From the NCBI GenBank assembly GCA_008363075.1, contig RHKK01000003.1:25658-89657 (forward strand): a DNA stretch of 64,000 bases, given 5' to 3'. The DNA comes from Candidatus Uhrbacteria bacterium. Lineage in GTDB: Bacteria; Patescibacteriota; Patescibacteriia; 2-12-FULL-60-25. Under the pieces are notes generated by a model, which was not told where the DNA came from, searched no databases, and was given only the letters and a program-made list of their open reading frames with translations. Position numbers and translations under genes: made by a program. Shown here in pieces: positions 54,781 to 63,567 of this stretch (positions are counted from its first letter, which is position 1; each line of letters begins with the position of its first letter).

Positions 54781-56034
54781 ATGCGCAACTTCTTCTCGTT
54801 GGTGTTCGTCTTCCTGTTCGTGAGCGGCTGCTACCTCTCGCACGGTCGGGAGGATGCGCCGGAGATGCCGATCGAGCCGCCGTCAACCGGCTGCCCGGTC
54901 GAGTCGCTAGATCCCGTCGCGCGGTTCGAGGTGATCGACGCGCCTGCGGAGATCACAAGCGCTCCGGGGAGTCGCGACGTCGCCGTCATGAGCTTTCGGC
55001 TCACCGGCGCGCGCGTCGATCTCGAGACGGCGGAGTACCCGTACCGCTTCGCGGGCGCGCTTGGTTCGCTCACCACGCCCGACGGCGACCCGGTGTTCGA
55101 AAACGCGCGGCTCGTCGTCAGCGAGCGTACGACCCTCTACGGTCCGTACGACGTGATCGATGACGGCGACGAGGCGGAGGAGGGGGAGTTCTGGGATGCC
55201 AACCTGCTTCGCGCGGGCGGGACGTTCACCTTCACCTTCTTGGTCGACGTCGCGGAGGACGCGGTGCCCGGCGGTTCGTACGAGGTCCGCCTCGGCGACG
55301 AGTGCTCGTTGTCTCCGCGGTTCTGGTACTTCCACGAAGACGGCACCACGGAGATGCCGATCGAGTTGATCGGCGGCAACGATCCGATCGCGGTGCGCGT
55401 GACGATCGGACCCCGTCCATCCGCCCAGTTCCGCTTCTGCGAGCCGTGGGCAGGGCCCGACGCCCCACGCGAAGTGGCGGAGGCGATGGGGTATCGCGGT
55501 TGCTGCGTGAATGGCGACGGAGTGTTTCCCTCCATCGACTTCATGCCCGAGCCGGGCACGCTCGTGAAGTGGAGCGGGTCTCCCGCCGTCTATTACATCG
55601 CGTCGGACGGTCATCGGTACGTCTTCCCGAGTTCGCACCATCTCGCGAGCTGGTACGTGGATCGATCCAACCCGGTCCCGTTCGGCCAAGACGCGAACGT
55701 CTGCGGCCGGGTCTTCCAGATCCCGGACGACCTGCTCGCGTCGATCCCGTTGTCGGGCAGCGCCCCGATGCGGCCCGGTCTCGTGACCACCGGCCTCTAC
55801 ACGTACGAGGTGCGATATGCCGTGGACCACGGCAGCGTGTTGCGGCCGATCAGCGACCGCACGATCGACCCGCATCTCGCCGAGCCATGGCTCGAGGGGC
55901 GTCATATCCTGATGCCGGATGCGCTGTTCGGGATGTTCACGGTCGGCCCGTTCCTGACGGCCGACTACGACGGCGCACGGATCTACCGCGAGGCCACCCT
56001 CGAGGAAGAGATCCGTCTCATGAACGAGAGATAG
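54781..56034 (+). CDS. Surface lipoprotein with a CPR-type extracellular repeat domain, 417 aa
   Basis: Signal MRNFFSLVFVFLFVSGC, then CYLSHGREDAP as in the previous gene. The C-terminal half (about 255-410) has LVKWSGSPAVYYIASDGHRY, VFPSSHHLASWYVDRS, LSGSAPMRPGLV and YAVDHGSVLRPISD. This is the SGPAVYY...RYVFP...SWY...G..RPG layout of a domain widespread in Patescibacteria surface proteins (recognised from memory). It ties this operon to a CPR host rather than to recent Myxococcota import. No catalytic residues evident. Confidence 0.75.
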   Translation: MRNFFSLVFVFLFVSGCYLSHGREDAPEMPIEPPSTGCPVESLDPVARFEVIDAPAEITSAPGSRDVAVMSFRLTGARVDLETAEYPYRFAGALGSLTTPDGDPVFENARLVVSERTTLYGPYDVIDDGDEAEEGEFWDANLLRAGGTFTFTFLVDVAEDAVPGGSYEVRLGDECSLSPRFWYFHEDGTTEMPIELIGGNDPIAVRVTIGPRPSAQFRFCEPWAGPDAPREVAEAMGYRGCCVNGDGVFPSIDFMPEPGTLVKWSGSPAVYYIASDGHRYVFPSSHHLASWYVDRSNPVPFGQDANVCGRVFQIPDDLLASIPLSGSAPMRPGLVTTGLYTYEVRYAVDHGSVLRPISDRTIDPHLAEPWLEGRHILMPDALFGMFTVGPFLTADYDGARIYREATLEEEIRLMNER

Positions 56035-56215
56035 GCAGGTCCGCCCGAACCTTGATCGGGCAACGGATCTGCAGAGTCTCCGCAAGGACTCTGCATGCGC
56101 CGTCCCGTAAAAGCGCTTCGCGCTCACGGGACGGCCGCCTCATCCCTCACATCGTCTCAACGGTGTGCGGGTAGGGCGAAACGGTTCGCGCTACCGCAAC
56201 AATCAAGGAGGGCTC
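56035..56215 (+). repeat. Intergenic hairpin plus conserved element copy E
   Basis: GGCCGTCCCGT ... ACGGGACGGCC forms a gene-specific hairpin (56100-56136), then copy E at 56150-56200 (CATCGTCTCAACGGTGTGC, GCGAA-ACGG-TTCGC) precedes AAGGAGG. Confidence 0.85.
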
Positions 56216-56788
56216 GTGAGTATTCAACATCTCGCGCTGATCATCGCGGTGCTTTCCGGTCTGTGCGTCATCGTCGGCAGAATCCTCCTCATTCTGATCC
56301 TGAGAAAGCTGCGCGACGTCGTGCATCGGTATGATCGGAATCTGAACGCGACGTTCGCGTCCGATGAGCTCGACGACGGCAAGTTCGTCGCGTTTGCTCG
56401 TGCCGCGCGAAAGCACGAAGAGGCCGAGCGTCTCGTGAGTGAGTGGATTCGGGATTCGTCGGAGACGACGTTCTATCTTTCCTGGGAACTGTTTCGCCCG
56501 GCGCTGTATTGGTCCGTCATCGGAATGGCGTTTGCGGTCGTCGGCGTCTTCTTGTCCAGGTGGCTCAGTCTTTGTGCCTTACCGGTGCTGTGTCTTAATT
56601 TGTTGGCCTTTTGGCAAGCCGTGGGACTCGGTCGTTCGTGGTGGAGACAGCTTGGAGCGTTCGCGGAAAAGCTGGACGATCAGTATGCGCTCTGGGAGTG
56701 TCCTCTTCCGAGTGAGTCTCATTCGTCAAATGACGAGGCCGAACCCGCTTCACACGCGCACTCTGATCCCGGGCCGCAGACCCCCTAA
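56216..56788 (+). CDS. Membrane protein, 190 aa, GTG start
   Basis: GTG preceded by AAGGAGG (four to five bases). Membrane helices at about 5-28 (IIAVLSGLCVIVGRILLILI) and a pair at 100-145 (VIGMAFAVVGVFLSRWLSLC, LPVLCLNLLAFWQAVGLG). A charged helical cytoplasmic segment lies between. Last gene of the operon before the terminator. No family recognised. Confidence 0.6.
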   Translation: MSIQHLALIIAVLSGLCVIVGRILLILILRKLRDVVHRYDRNLNATFASDELDDGKFVAFARAARKHEEAERLVSEWIRDSSETTFYLSWELFRPALYWSVIGMAFAVVGVFLSRWLSLCALPVLCLNLLAFWQAVGLGRSWWRQLGAFAEKLDDQYALWECPLPSESHSSNDEAEPASHAHSDPGPQTP

Positions 56789-56822
56789 CCGCACGTCGAG
56801 CTCCGCACTCGACCTGAGTCTG

Positions 56823-56850
56823 CCTCGACATCATGTCGGGGTTCTTTTTT
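56823..56850 (+). terminator. Terminator closing the lipoprotein operon
   Basis: CCTCGACA-TCA-TGTCGGGG stem followed by TTCTTTTTT. Confidence 0.8.
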
Positions 56851-56870
56851 ATCTTAATACAGCAAAATCC

Positions 56871-56899
56871 TTGACAAAGTCGATATTATATGGTTAGGT
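56871..56899 (+). promoter_or_regulatory. Promoter of the tandem paralogue pair
   Basis: TTGACA (56871-56876), 17-bp spacer, TTAGGT (56894-56899), just after the operon terminator. Confidence 0.6.
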
Positions 56900-56975
56900 T
56901 TTGCGTTCGTGGCATGGCCCCGGACTCCGGCTTTTGAACGCGATTTCCGCGTTCGAGCCCCGGAGGAGGTGTGCC

Positions 56976-57977
56976 ATGCGCACGACGGCTTTCGTTCTGT
57001 TCATCTCGATGTTCGCCGCGGCCACGGCCGCAGCTCAGGATCGGGGCGTCTCGGTCCCGGACGTGTACACGCCCGACGCGACGGACGCGTTCGCGGCCCA
57101 GGAGGTCACGGCCGCGCTGCGCATCGCCGGCGGGATGATGCCCGAGTGGCGTCTCTCGACGGTCGACGTACCGCTCGTGGAGCTTATGCGCGCCTGCGGC
57201 GCCTCGAGCGACACCAGCGCGAGCGAGGAGTGCATGGCCCGCATGGTGGTCACGCGCGACCCGTCCATGGCCGGCGGCTTCATCCTCTTCGCGTTCATGG
57301 AGCGCGTCGGGGAGGCGAACGGCTACCGCATCATCCTCGTGCTGTACGACATGCGCGAGGCAAGGATCATGAGCCGCATCGAAGCGCCGGCCGCGCGTAT
57401 CATGGCACCGGCGGCGCGCAACCGCGAAGCCGCGGAGTGGATCCGCCGGCTCCTCGAGCCGCCACGGCCGCTCGAAGTCGCGGAAGCGGACGAGCCGTCG
57501 ATCGTCGCGACCGATCCCGAACCCGTCGCTCCGACCGAGGAGGTGCCGATCGAACCCCCGAGGTCCGTCACGGACTTCACGGGGATCGACGTCGCGTCCT
57601 GGACGATGATCGGTCTGGCGGTCGCCTCGGCCGTCGCGGCCGGCATCACGGGCGGGCTCGTCCTGTCCATGAACGGCGACGCGCGGTACAACGCGTATCG
57701 CGAGACGTGGGACGCGAGCATCGTGCCCGACGTGTGCCGCGCGGCCGAAGGCGATCCGTCCGACGACGGCCGGTACGTCCTCGGCGTGTGCCGTGACGCG
57801 GGCGCGCTCGAGATCGCGACGCATGTTCTGTGGGCCGGCGTCGGCGTCCTCGGCGTCGCCGGCGCCCTCACGTTCCTCATCCCGCGGGTCGGCGCGTCCG
57901 GCCCCCAGGTCGAGGCAACGCTCATCCCGAGCATCGCGCCGACGCGCGCGGGCCTCGATCTGCGCGTCACGTTCTAA
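56976..57977 (+). CDS. Secreted/membrane protein, 333 aa, paralogue 1
   Basis: SD GGAGGAGGT before ATG. Signal peptide ending near AAAQDRG (residue 22). An N-terminal alpha/beta domain (QEVTAALRIAGGMMPEWRLS, VVTRDPSMAGGFILFAFMER) of the kind found before C-terminal membrane hairpins in myxobacterial proteins. Then a Pro/Glu linker and a C-terminal region with two hydrophobic helices (about 215-240 and 290-312) flanking DARYNAYRETWDAS. 96 bp upstream of a paralogue with the same layout. Confidence 0.65.
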   Translation: MRTTAFVLFISMFAAATAAAQDRGVSVPDVYTPDATDAFAAQEVTAALRIAGGMMPEWRLSTVDVPLVELMRACGASSDTSASEECMARMVVTRDPSMAGGFILFAFMERVGEANGYRIILVLYDMREARIMSRIEAPAARIMAPAARNREAAEWIRRLLEPPRPLEVAEADEPSIVATDPEPVAPTEEVPIEPPRSVTDFTGIDVASWTMIGLAVASAVAAGITGGLVLSMNGDARYNAYRETWDASIVPDVCRAAEGDPSDDGRYVLGVCRDAGALEIATHVLWAGVGVLGVAGALTFLIPRVGASGPQVEATLIPSIAPTRAGLDLRVTF

Positions 57978-58073
57978 CGGCCAATCCTGTTCCTTCGCTT
58001 GGCGAGTGCTTCGGTGCTCGCCCCTTTTCACAGGCCCGCCACGGTGGCGGTCCGGTGCAGAAGGAGGTGCGCG

Positions 58074-59048
58074 ATGCGCACGGCACTCGTTTCTTTCATC
58101 ATGATCTCCGGTTTCGTCTTCGCCGCTTCGGCGCAGGAGGATGTCGCCGACGACCGGACGCCGGTCGCCGTGCTCGGTCTGTCCTCCGTAGAGGGGGACG
58201 ATCAGGTCGCCGGCACGATCTCTCGCACGCTCCATGTCCACGCGAATCAGCGGGATGACTGGAGCGTGCAGACGGAGGTCGACGTCACGCTCGCGCAGAT
58301 GATCCTCGCACATGGCTGTGGGGACATCCCGGATCGCGGCTGCCTGACCCGGATCGCCGCCCCGATGCAGACAGAACGCCAAGGCCTCATCCTCTTCGGG
58401 AGGATGAGGCGCCGGGGCGAAGGGAGTGATGATGTTCGCATCGAGCTCGTTCTTTTCGACGTCCGGCTCGATCGCGCGACGCATCGCGCGGTCTTCGACG
58501 AACGCCTGTCGGACATCATCATCCGAGGTCGGCTCGACGATGCGGTGGGGAGATGGCTCGACCGTCTCCGCCACGCACCGCAAAGCGTATTCGAAGACAC
58601 CGGCCAGCCGTACTTCGAAGCGACCGCCAATTCGCCTCCGGGCAACCCGAACGAGGCGCTCGAGGTCGCGGGCTGGTCGCTCGTCGGCGTCGCGGCCGCG
58701 TCGCTCATCGGCGCCGTGACGAGCGGGGGCGTACTACTGGGCCACAACGGCGACGCGCGTTACCAGGCGTACCGGTCGTCGTGGGACGCGGCGACCGTCG
58801 GCAACGTCTGCGACGCGGCCGCGAGCGATCCTTCGCCCGAAGGACGTCACGCGCTCGGCGTCTGCAATGACGGTTCGGTCCACGAGGCGCTCGTGCCGCT
58901 GTTCTGGACGATCGCGGGCCTCTCGGCTGCCGCCGGCGTTCTGCTCGTCTGGCATCCGTGGACCGGTTCGCCGGAGTCGCCGGCCGTTGGCATCCTGCCC
59001 GTGCTCGGCCCGACGCAGGGCGGACTCTCCGTCATCGGAGCGTTCTGA
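58074..59048 (+). CDS. Secreted/membrane protein, 324 aa, paralogue 2
   Basis: SD AAGGAGG before ATG. Signal MRTALVSFIMISGFVFAASA. The same domain order as the preceding gene: an N-terminal domain (VTLAQMILAHGCGDIPDRGC), then C-terminal DARYQAYRSSWDAATVGNVC between hydrophobic helices, with GVCNDGSVHEAL matching GVCRDAGALEIA of its neighbour. Tandem duplication is evident. No recognised family. Confidence 0.65.
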   Translation: MRTALVSFIMISGFVFAASAQEDVADDRTPVAVLGLSSVEGDDQVAGTISRTLHVHANQRDDWSVQTEVDVTLAQMILAHGCGDIPDRGCLTRIAAPMQTERQGLILFGRMRRRGEGSDDVRIELVLFDVRLDRATHRAVFDERLSDIIIRGRLDDAVGRWLDRLRHAPQSVFEDTGQPYFEATANSPPGNPNEALEVAGWSLVGVAAASLIGAVTSGGVLLGHNGDARYQAYRSSWDAATVGNVCDAAASDPSPEGRHALGVCNDGSVHEALVPLFWTIAGLSAAAGVLLVWHPWTGSPESPAVGILPVLGPTQGGLSVIGAF

Positions 59049-59067
59049 CGCGCCGCACGGCCACCCT

Positions 59068-59102
59068 GGGAAGATTCGCTTCATGCGAGCCTTCCCTTTT
59101 TT
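59068..59102 (+). terminator. Terminator after paralogue 2
   Basis: GGGAAG ... CTTCCC stem with inner CGC/GCG, followed by six T. Confidence 0.75.
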
Positions 59103-59127
59103 GATATCCGTATGCGACCATGTCGTC

Positions 59128-60840
59128 ATGAAACGCCTCTTCCTGGCCTTGATACTTACATCCGGCATCTGCCTTCTGACATCCGGCATCGTCCACGCTC
59201 AAACCGGCGAGGCCATTCGTCGCTTCGACGTCCGGGCGGAACTCCGGTCCGACCGCACGCTCAAGATCACGGAAACGATCGAATACGATTTCGGAAGGAA
59301 TCAGCGGCAGGGAATTTATCGCGTCATTCCGGTGGAATATACCCGCACAGGCGCGGCGTACAAGCTCCGCCTCGAGGTCGAACCGTCGACCCTGGACGGC
59401 GGTCCGGTCGAACAGCTGGTGACGCGTGAAGGCCGAAATGTCCGGATCCGTCTCGGAACGCCGGGCGAGTACTTGTCCGGCCGTCGCACGTACACGATCA
59501 CGTACGCCACGAACCGCGCGATCAACGACTTTTTGGAAGAGGCCGAGCGCGAGCTGTATTGGAATGTGACTGGCGATGGCTGGCAGGTGCCGATCGAAGA
59601 GGTAAGTTTCACGATCTCCGGCCCTGCCGAAGCGACGCGCACGATTTGCTTCACAGGGCGATTCGGCAGTACGGAACGGGATTGCGCGATGTCGTCCGAC
59701 GGCGAAACGGCCACGTTCAAGACGACGCGACGACTGGACCCGGGCGAGGGGTTCACGGTTGCCATCCGCTACCCCGCGGCCTCCATGATCGATCGGCCAT
59801 GGTGGCAGGTCCTGCTCGATCTCGTGATCGACAATATTTGGTTATTGACGCCCGTCCTCGTGTTCCTCGTAATGTTCGGCATCTGGCGCGCGTTCGGCAA
59901 GGAACCGACGGGCCGCGGCACCGTGATCGCGCAGTATGAAGAACCGCACGGATTGCCACCCGCCATGCTTGCCGCATTGCTTGAGCAGCAGGTGTCTCCG
60001 CGCGCCATTACCGCAACGCTCCTCGATCTCGCGCGCCGAGGATATCTGAAGGTGCAGGTCGTGGGCGACCCGGCCTCCAAGGGATGGTTTTCGAAAAAAG
60101 CGACGTACCACTTCGTGAAACTCAAGGAACCGCGCACGGGACTGTTGCAATTCGAACAAACGCTCTTCGACGGATTGTTCGAGGACGGCGACGACGTCTC
60201 GCTGGAAGACAAGAAGGACGGCTCATTTGTGAAGTCGATCCAGGCGGCGCGCCATGAAGTTTTCCAATATCTGAAGGGGCAAGGATATTTTGCGAAGAAT
60301 CCGGAAGCGATACGCGGCACCTGGATCACGGTCGGCGCCATCGTCGGCATCGGCGGGACGTGGCTGGCTGTCGTGTTCGGTCCGCTGTTCATCTTCACGT
60401 CGATCCTCTCCGGTCTCATCATCATCGTCTTCGGCTGGGTCATGCCGCAAAAGACGAAGAAAGGCTCGGTGCTCGCCGAGGAGGCGGAAGGGTTCAAGCT
60501 CTTCCTGTCGGTGACGGAGCGCGATCGTCTGGATTTCACGGACGCGCCCGAACGAAATCCGGAACAATTCGCGCGGTTTTTGCCCGCGGCCGTGGCATTC
60601 GGCGTCGAGGAAAAGTGGGGAAAACAGTTTAAAGACATGATGGTGAAGCCGCCGTCATATATAGAAGGCTCGACGGCCGGGTGGACGGCGGCTCAATACG
60701 TGACGCTCGTCGATTCGATGCACGGTGCGTCCGCATCCGGGATGTACCGCAGCCCGTCCTCCGGCGGTTCAGGAGGCTCGGGATTTTCCGGCGGCGGTTC
60801 CGGAGGCGGCATGGGCGGCGGGGGAGGAGGAAGTTGGTAA
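59128..60840 (+). CDS. DUF2207 membrane protein
   Basis: 570 aa. Signal peptide to about residue 25. The outer DUF2207 domain includes YDFGRNQRQGIYRVIPVEY, then a membrane helix at about 229-250. A cytoplasmic part follows with LPPAMLAALLEQQVSPRAI and LLDLARRGYLKVQ (winged-helix-like), two more helices around 395-440, and a Gly/Ser-rich tail (GGSGFSGGGSGGGMGGGGGG) typical of the family. Function unknown; common in CPR and Firmicutes envelopes. No SD, like core genes. Confidence 0.88.
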   Translation: MKRLFLALILTSGICLLTSGIVHAQTGEAIRRFDVRAELRSDRTLKITETIEYDFGRNQRQGIYRVIPVEYTRTGAAYKLRLEVEPSTLDGGPVEQLVTREGRNVRIRLGTPGEYLSGRRTYTITYATNRAINDFLEEAERELYWNVTGDGWQVPIEEVSFTISGPAEATRTICFTGRFGSTERDCAMSSDGETATFKTTRRLDPGEGFTVAIRYPAASMIDRPWWQVLLDLVIDNIWLLTPVLVFLVMFGIWRAFGKEPTGRGTVIAQYEEPHGLPPAMLAALLEQQVSPRAITATLLDLARRGYLKVQVVGDPASKGWFSKKATYHFVKLKEPRTGLLQFEQTLFDGLFEDGDDVSLEDKKDGSFVKSIQAARHEVFQYLKGQGYFAKNPEAIRGTWITVGAIVGIGGTWLAVVFGPLFIFTSILSGLIIIVFGWVMPQKTKKGSVLAEEAEGFKLFLSVTERDRLDFTDAPERNPEQFARFLPAAVAFGVEEKWGKQFKDMMVKPPSYIEGSTAGWTAAQYVTLVDSMHGASASGMYRSPSSGGSGGSGFSGGGSGGGMGGGGGGSW

Positions 60841-60867
60841 AAAAAGAGACCGAGCTTAGCTCGGTCA
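60841..60867 (-). terminator. Terminator of the 323-aa gene
   Basis: Minus strand: ACCGAGC/GCTCGGT hairpin followed by CTCTTTTTTT. Confidence 0.8.
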
Positions 60868-60895
60868 GGTAGGCGGCTTCATCGCCGGCCACGGG

Positions 60896-61867
60896 TCACC
60901 CCTGATCGGCGTGACGGCGCTCGCGCTTGCGCTTCCCGAGCGGCGGCGGCGACGCGGCGGCGGTCTCGTCCGCCTCGACGTCCTCGAGATCGTCCGCCTC
61001 GACGTCCTCGATCTCGGCATCGGGCGGGACGCTGGCCGAGCCCGAGACGCTGATCTCGGGCTCGCCGTCGTCCTCGCTCTTCGTCGCGGGGGCGTCGGGC
61101 GGATCCGAGTCGAGCGCCTCGGGAGGAAGGCCGGTCTCGCTCTTCGTCTCGACGGCCGGGTTCGGCTTGTCGACCAGGCCGAGAACGTCGGTATAGGCGA
61201 GGAACGGCGCGGACAGAACGGTCACGTCGAGGTACTCGGCGAGCGCCTCGAACGAGACGGCCGGCTTGGGCGCACCGAACAGGATCTCACCGACGTTGCG
61301 TCGGTGATTCGGATCGCGCGTGCCCGCGTCGATGGCCTTCGCCATGTGCACGCGGAGCTTGGCCGGCACGTCGTCGCCGAAGAGCGCGTCGATGGTGAGC
61401 GCGTCGAGCACGCGTTGCGGCGTCGGTTCGGGGCCGAACGCGTCTCGCTCGATGAGCGCGAAGAGGGCGCGCACCGCGATCTGGCGATGCTCGGGACGGT
61501 CGACCGTACTCCAGCCCTCCGTCGTCACCGCCCCGAGAACGATGCGCAGGGGGAAGAGCTCGACGTACGACGAGACGCCGACGGCGTCGACGAAGTTCCT
61601 GGCGACCGTCTCGTCCGTCTCGATCGCCATGTCGATGTCGTTGATCTGGCGGTCGACGTCGAACCTCATCGCGAACTTCGCGGCCATGCCCGTGCAGGCC
61701 TCGTAGATCCGCGAACGACGTTCGGCGTCGTCCTTGATCTGCTCGAATACCTGGCGCGGCGTGATCGTCTTCACGAACGTCAGGTAGGTCAGGATCTTGA
61801 ACTCGAGCAGCCACTCGAGCATCCAGGTGAAGATGGGCTTGGGATCGGGTCGATCCTGCGTGATCAT
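60896..61867 (-). CDS. Unknown helical accessory protein, 323 aa, paralogue A
   Basis: Starts MITQDRPDPKPIFTWML after GAGGAGG (six bases). Helical, with ALFGDDVPAKLRVHMAKAID near the middle; the last 90 residues are acidic and disordered, ending in a basic KRKRERRHADQG. Shares PEHR...LFGD.VPA.LRV.MA.A.D with the neighbouring 303-aa protein. No signal peptide and no known family. Possibly driven by TTGACA at 61935 directly after its neighbour's terminator. Confidence 0.6.
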   Translation of the reverse strand: MITQDRPDPKPIFTWMLEWLLEFKILTYLTFVKTITPRQVFEQIKDDAERRSRIYEACTGMAAKFAMRFDVDRQINDIDMAIETDETVARNFVDAVGVSSYVELFPLRIVLGAVTTEGWSTVDRPEHRQIAVRALFALIERDAFGPEPTPQRVLDALTIDALFGDDVPAKLRVHMAKAIDAGTRDPNHRRNVGEILFGAPKPAVSFEALAEYLDVTVLSAPFLAYTDVLGLVDKPNPAVETKSETGLPPEALDSDPPDAPATKSEDDGEPEISVSGSASVPPDAEIEDVEADDLEDVEADETAAASPPPLGKRKRERRHADQG

Positions 61868-61941
61868 GGCATCCTCCTCGTGGGGGTTCAGTTGCGAAAC
61901 GGTGCGTGCCAAAGTCATCATAAAATCGGATTCATGTCAAT

Positions 61942-61971
61942 GAAAAAACCCTCGCTCGTGAGAGAGAGGGG
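61942..61971 (-). terminator. Terminator of the 303-aa gene
   Basis: Minus strand: CCCTCTCTC/GAGCGAGGG stem followed by six T, two bases after the stop codon. Confidence 0.75.
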
Positions 61972-61972
61972 G

Positions 61973-62884
61973 TCAGACGTCGTCTTCGCCTTCGAGGGCG
62001 GCCGGCGGCGGGACGAAGGGCGGCGGACCCGCCTTCGGGATCGTCGCCTCGACCTGCGCGACGATGTTGGCGGGCGGGAGCTCGGACGGCAGGTCCACCG
62101 GCGCCTGCGCGACGATGTCATGGAGCTTCGCGAACGCTTCGAACGGGCGGATCATCACCTCCGGGGGGAGGTGGTTCGCGAGCTCGGTCAGCTTCACCCC
62201 GTTGAACTTGGGGTTGAAGATGACGTTGTGCATGCGGCCGCCGGAGAGCGGCGTGCGAAGTCCGCGATCGACGGCGTCCGCCATCTGCACGCGCAACTCC
62301 GCCGGCACCCGGTCGCCGAACAGCTCCTTGAGCCCGATCGCGCGCATGATCGACTTCTCCGTGAGCTCCTGACCCTCCGCATCCGCGCCGAACGCCTTGT
62401 AGTCCGCGAGCGCTTCACTCATGCCGCCGGCGAGCTTGCGGTGTTCGGGGATGTCCTTCAGGTGCCAGCCGGTTCCCATCACGGCGAGGAAGATGTCGAC
62501 GAGAGGGATGTTCTGGATGTAGAACGGCGCCCCGAGCGCGTCGTAGAGTCGTCGCGCGGCGTTCGGATCGATGTTGAGCGCCTCGGACAGCCTCCGCTCG
62601 ATGCGATCGGCGTACGCCTTGACGTACGCTTCCGCGAAGCCGAGGTCCTGGATGAAGAACACCCGGGCGAACACCTGGGCGAGCCGCTTGGGATCGTCCC
62701 GGAGAGCCTCGAGGACGCGGCCGAGGGGGATCTTCCGGACCAGTTCGTCGCTGAAGGGGATGCCCAGCGCGAGGGCGAGCGCGAGCAGCTTCTCGAACAT
62801 GGGCTCCGGCGCGGGACGCTTCGGCACACCGGTCATCACGCTGTGCTCGCGATCGAATTGAGCGAACATGTTGCTGTCGGACAT
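61973..62884 (-). CDS. Unknown helical accessory protein, 303 aa, paralogue B
   Basis: Starts MSDSNMFAQFDREHSVM after GGAGG (seven bases). Helical; ELFGDRVPAELRVQMADAVD aligns with the neighbour's ELFGDD-type segment and IPEHRKLAGGMSEAL with its DRPEHRQIAVRAL, showing divergent duplication. C-terminal 30 residues Pro-rich and acidic. No signal or membrane segment; no family recognised. Confidence 0.6.
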   Translation of the reverse strand: MSDSNMFAQFDREHSVMTGVPKRPAPEPMFEKLLALALALGIPFSDELVRKIPLGRVLEALRDDPKRLAQVFARVFFIQDLGFAEAYVKAYADRIERRLSEALNIDPNAARRLYDALGAPFYIQNIPLVDIFLAVMGTGWHLKDIPEHRKLAGGMSEALADYKAFGADAEGQELTEKSIMRAIGLKELFGDRVPAELRVQMADAVDRGLRTPLSGGRMHNVIFNPKFNGVKLTELANHLPPEVMIRPFEAFAKLHDIVAQAPVDLPSELPPANIVAQVEATIPKAGPPPFVPPPAALEGEDDV

Positions 62885-62983
62885 TCGTTACCTCCACGGT
62901 GATCTGTATGTGATGTGCGACCAACGCCCGCTAACTGACCATATATTATCACCATCTGTCAATGCCGCGACGGGATCCGGCGA

Positions 62984-63012
62984 TTGACATTTTGGCCGTT
63001 TTCTGGTATCTT
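62984..63012 (+). promoter_or_regulatory. Promoter of rnpB
   Basis: TTGACA (62984-62989), 17-bp spacer, TATCTT (63007-63012); start predicted at the first base of the RNA's P1 stem. Confidence 0.8.
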
Positions 63013-63019
63013 TCCCACG

Positions 63020-63510
63020 CTTGGGCAGGACAGACGACCGCCTTCGTTCGCAAGATCGGGGGAGGAAAGTCCGAGCACCGAATCCGGCGCAAGCCGGAGG
63101 AAAGCGAAAGCGGCTAACGGCCGCCGGGATATACCGGAGCCGGACGGAAGGAACACGTGTCATTCCGTCCCTCCAGAAACCCAGGGAAAGTGCCACAGAG
63201 ACAATACTAGTTCCGACATTCGTCGGGATGAAAGGTGAAAAGTACGGCCAGGTAGCTTCGGCCGCCAGACCGTTCGCTCGATGGCAACATCGATGCGTGG
63301 CAAACCCTTTCCGGTGCAAGAGCAAGTGTTGGGCGGATGACAGATGACAGGAATCAGTGGACAGTTCTGTTATCTGTGCACTGTCAACTGTAAACTACCC
63401 GACAATGGTCGCTCGCTCGAGGCCCCGCGCGAGCGGGGTCCCAGAGAGATGGTCGTCCCCGTCTGCCGACAGGCAGGCACGACAAAACTCGGCTTATCGT
63501 CCCGCCCAAG
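63020..63510 (+). ncRNA. rnpB: RNase P RNA, type A-like, with an insertion
   Basis: Catalytic RNA that matures tRNA 5' ends. P1 is CTTGGGC (63020) with GCCCAAG (63504-63510). The conserved GGGAGGAAAGTCCGAGCA block is at about 63058-63075, and the 3' conserved ACTCGGCTTATCGTCC lies at about 63487-63502. At about 490 nt it is longer than usual. 63340-63400 is a simple-repeat-like segment (CAGTGGACAGTTCTG..., CACTGTCAACTGTAAAC) resembling the intergenic short-repeat tracts elsewhere in the window, so it is probably inserted in a peripheral helix. Confidence 0.9.
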
Positions 63511-63567
63511 TATGAAGCACCCGGCCTCGCGTCGGGTGTTTTGTTTTCTGATACACTCCGAAGAGAT

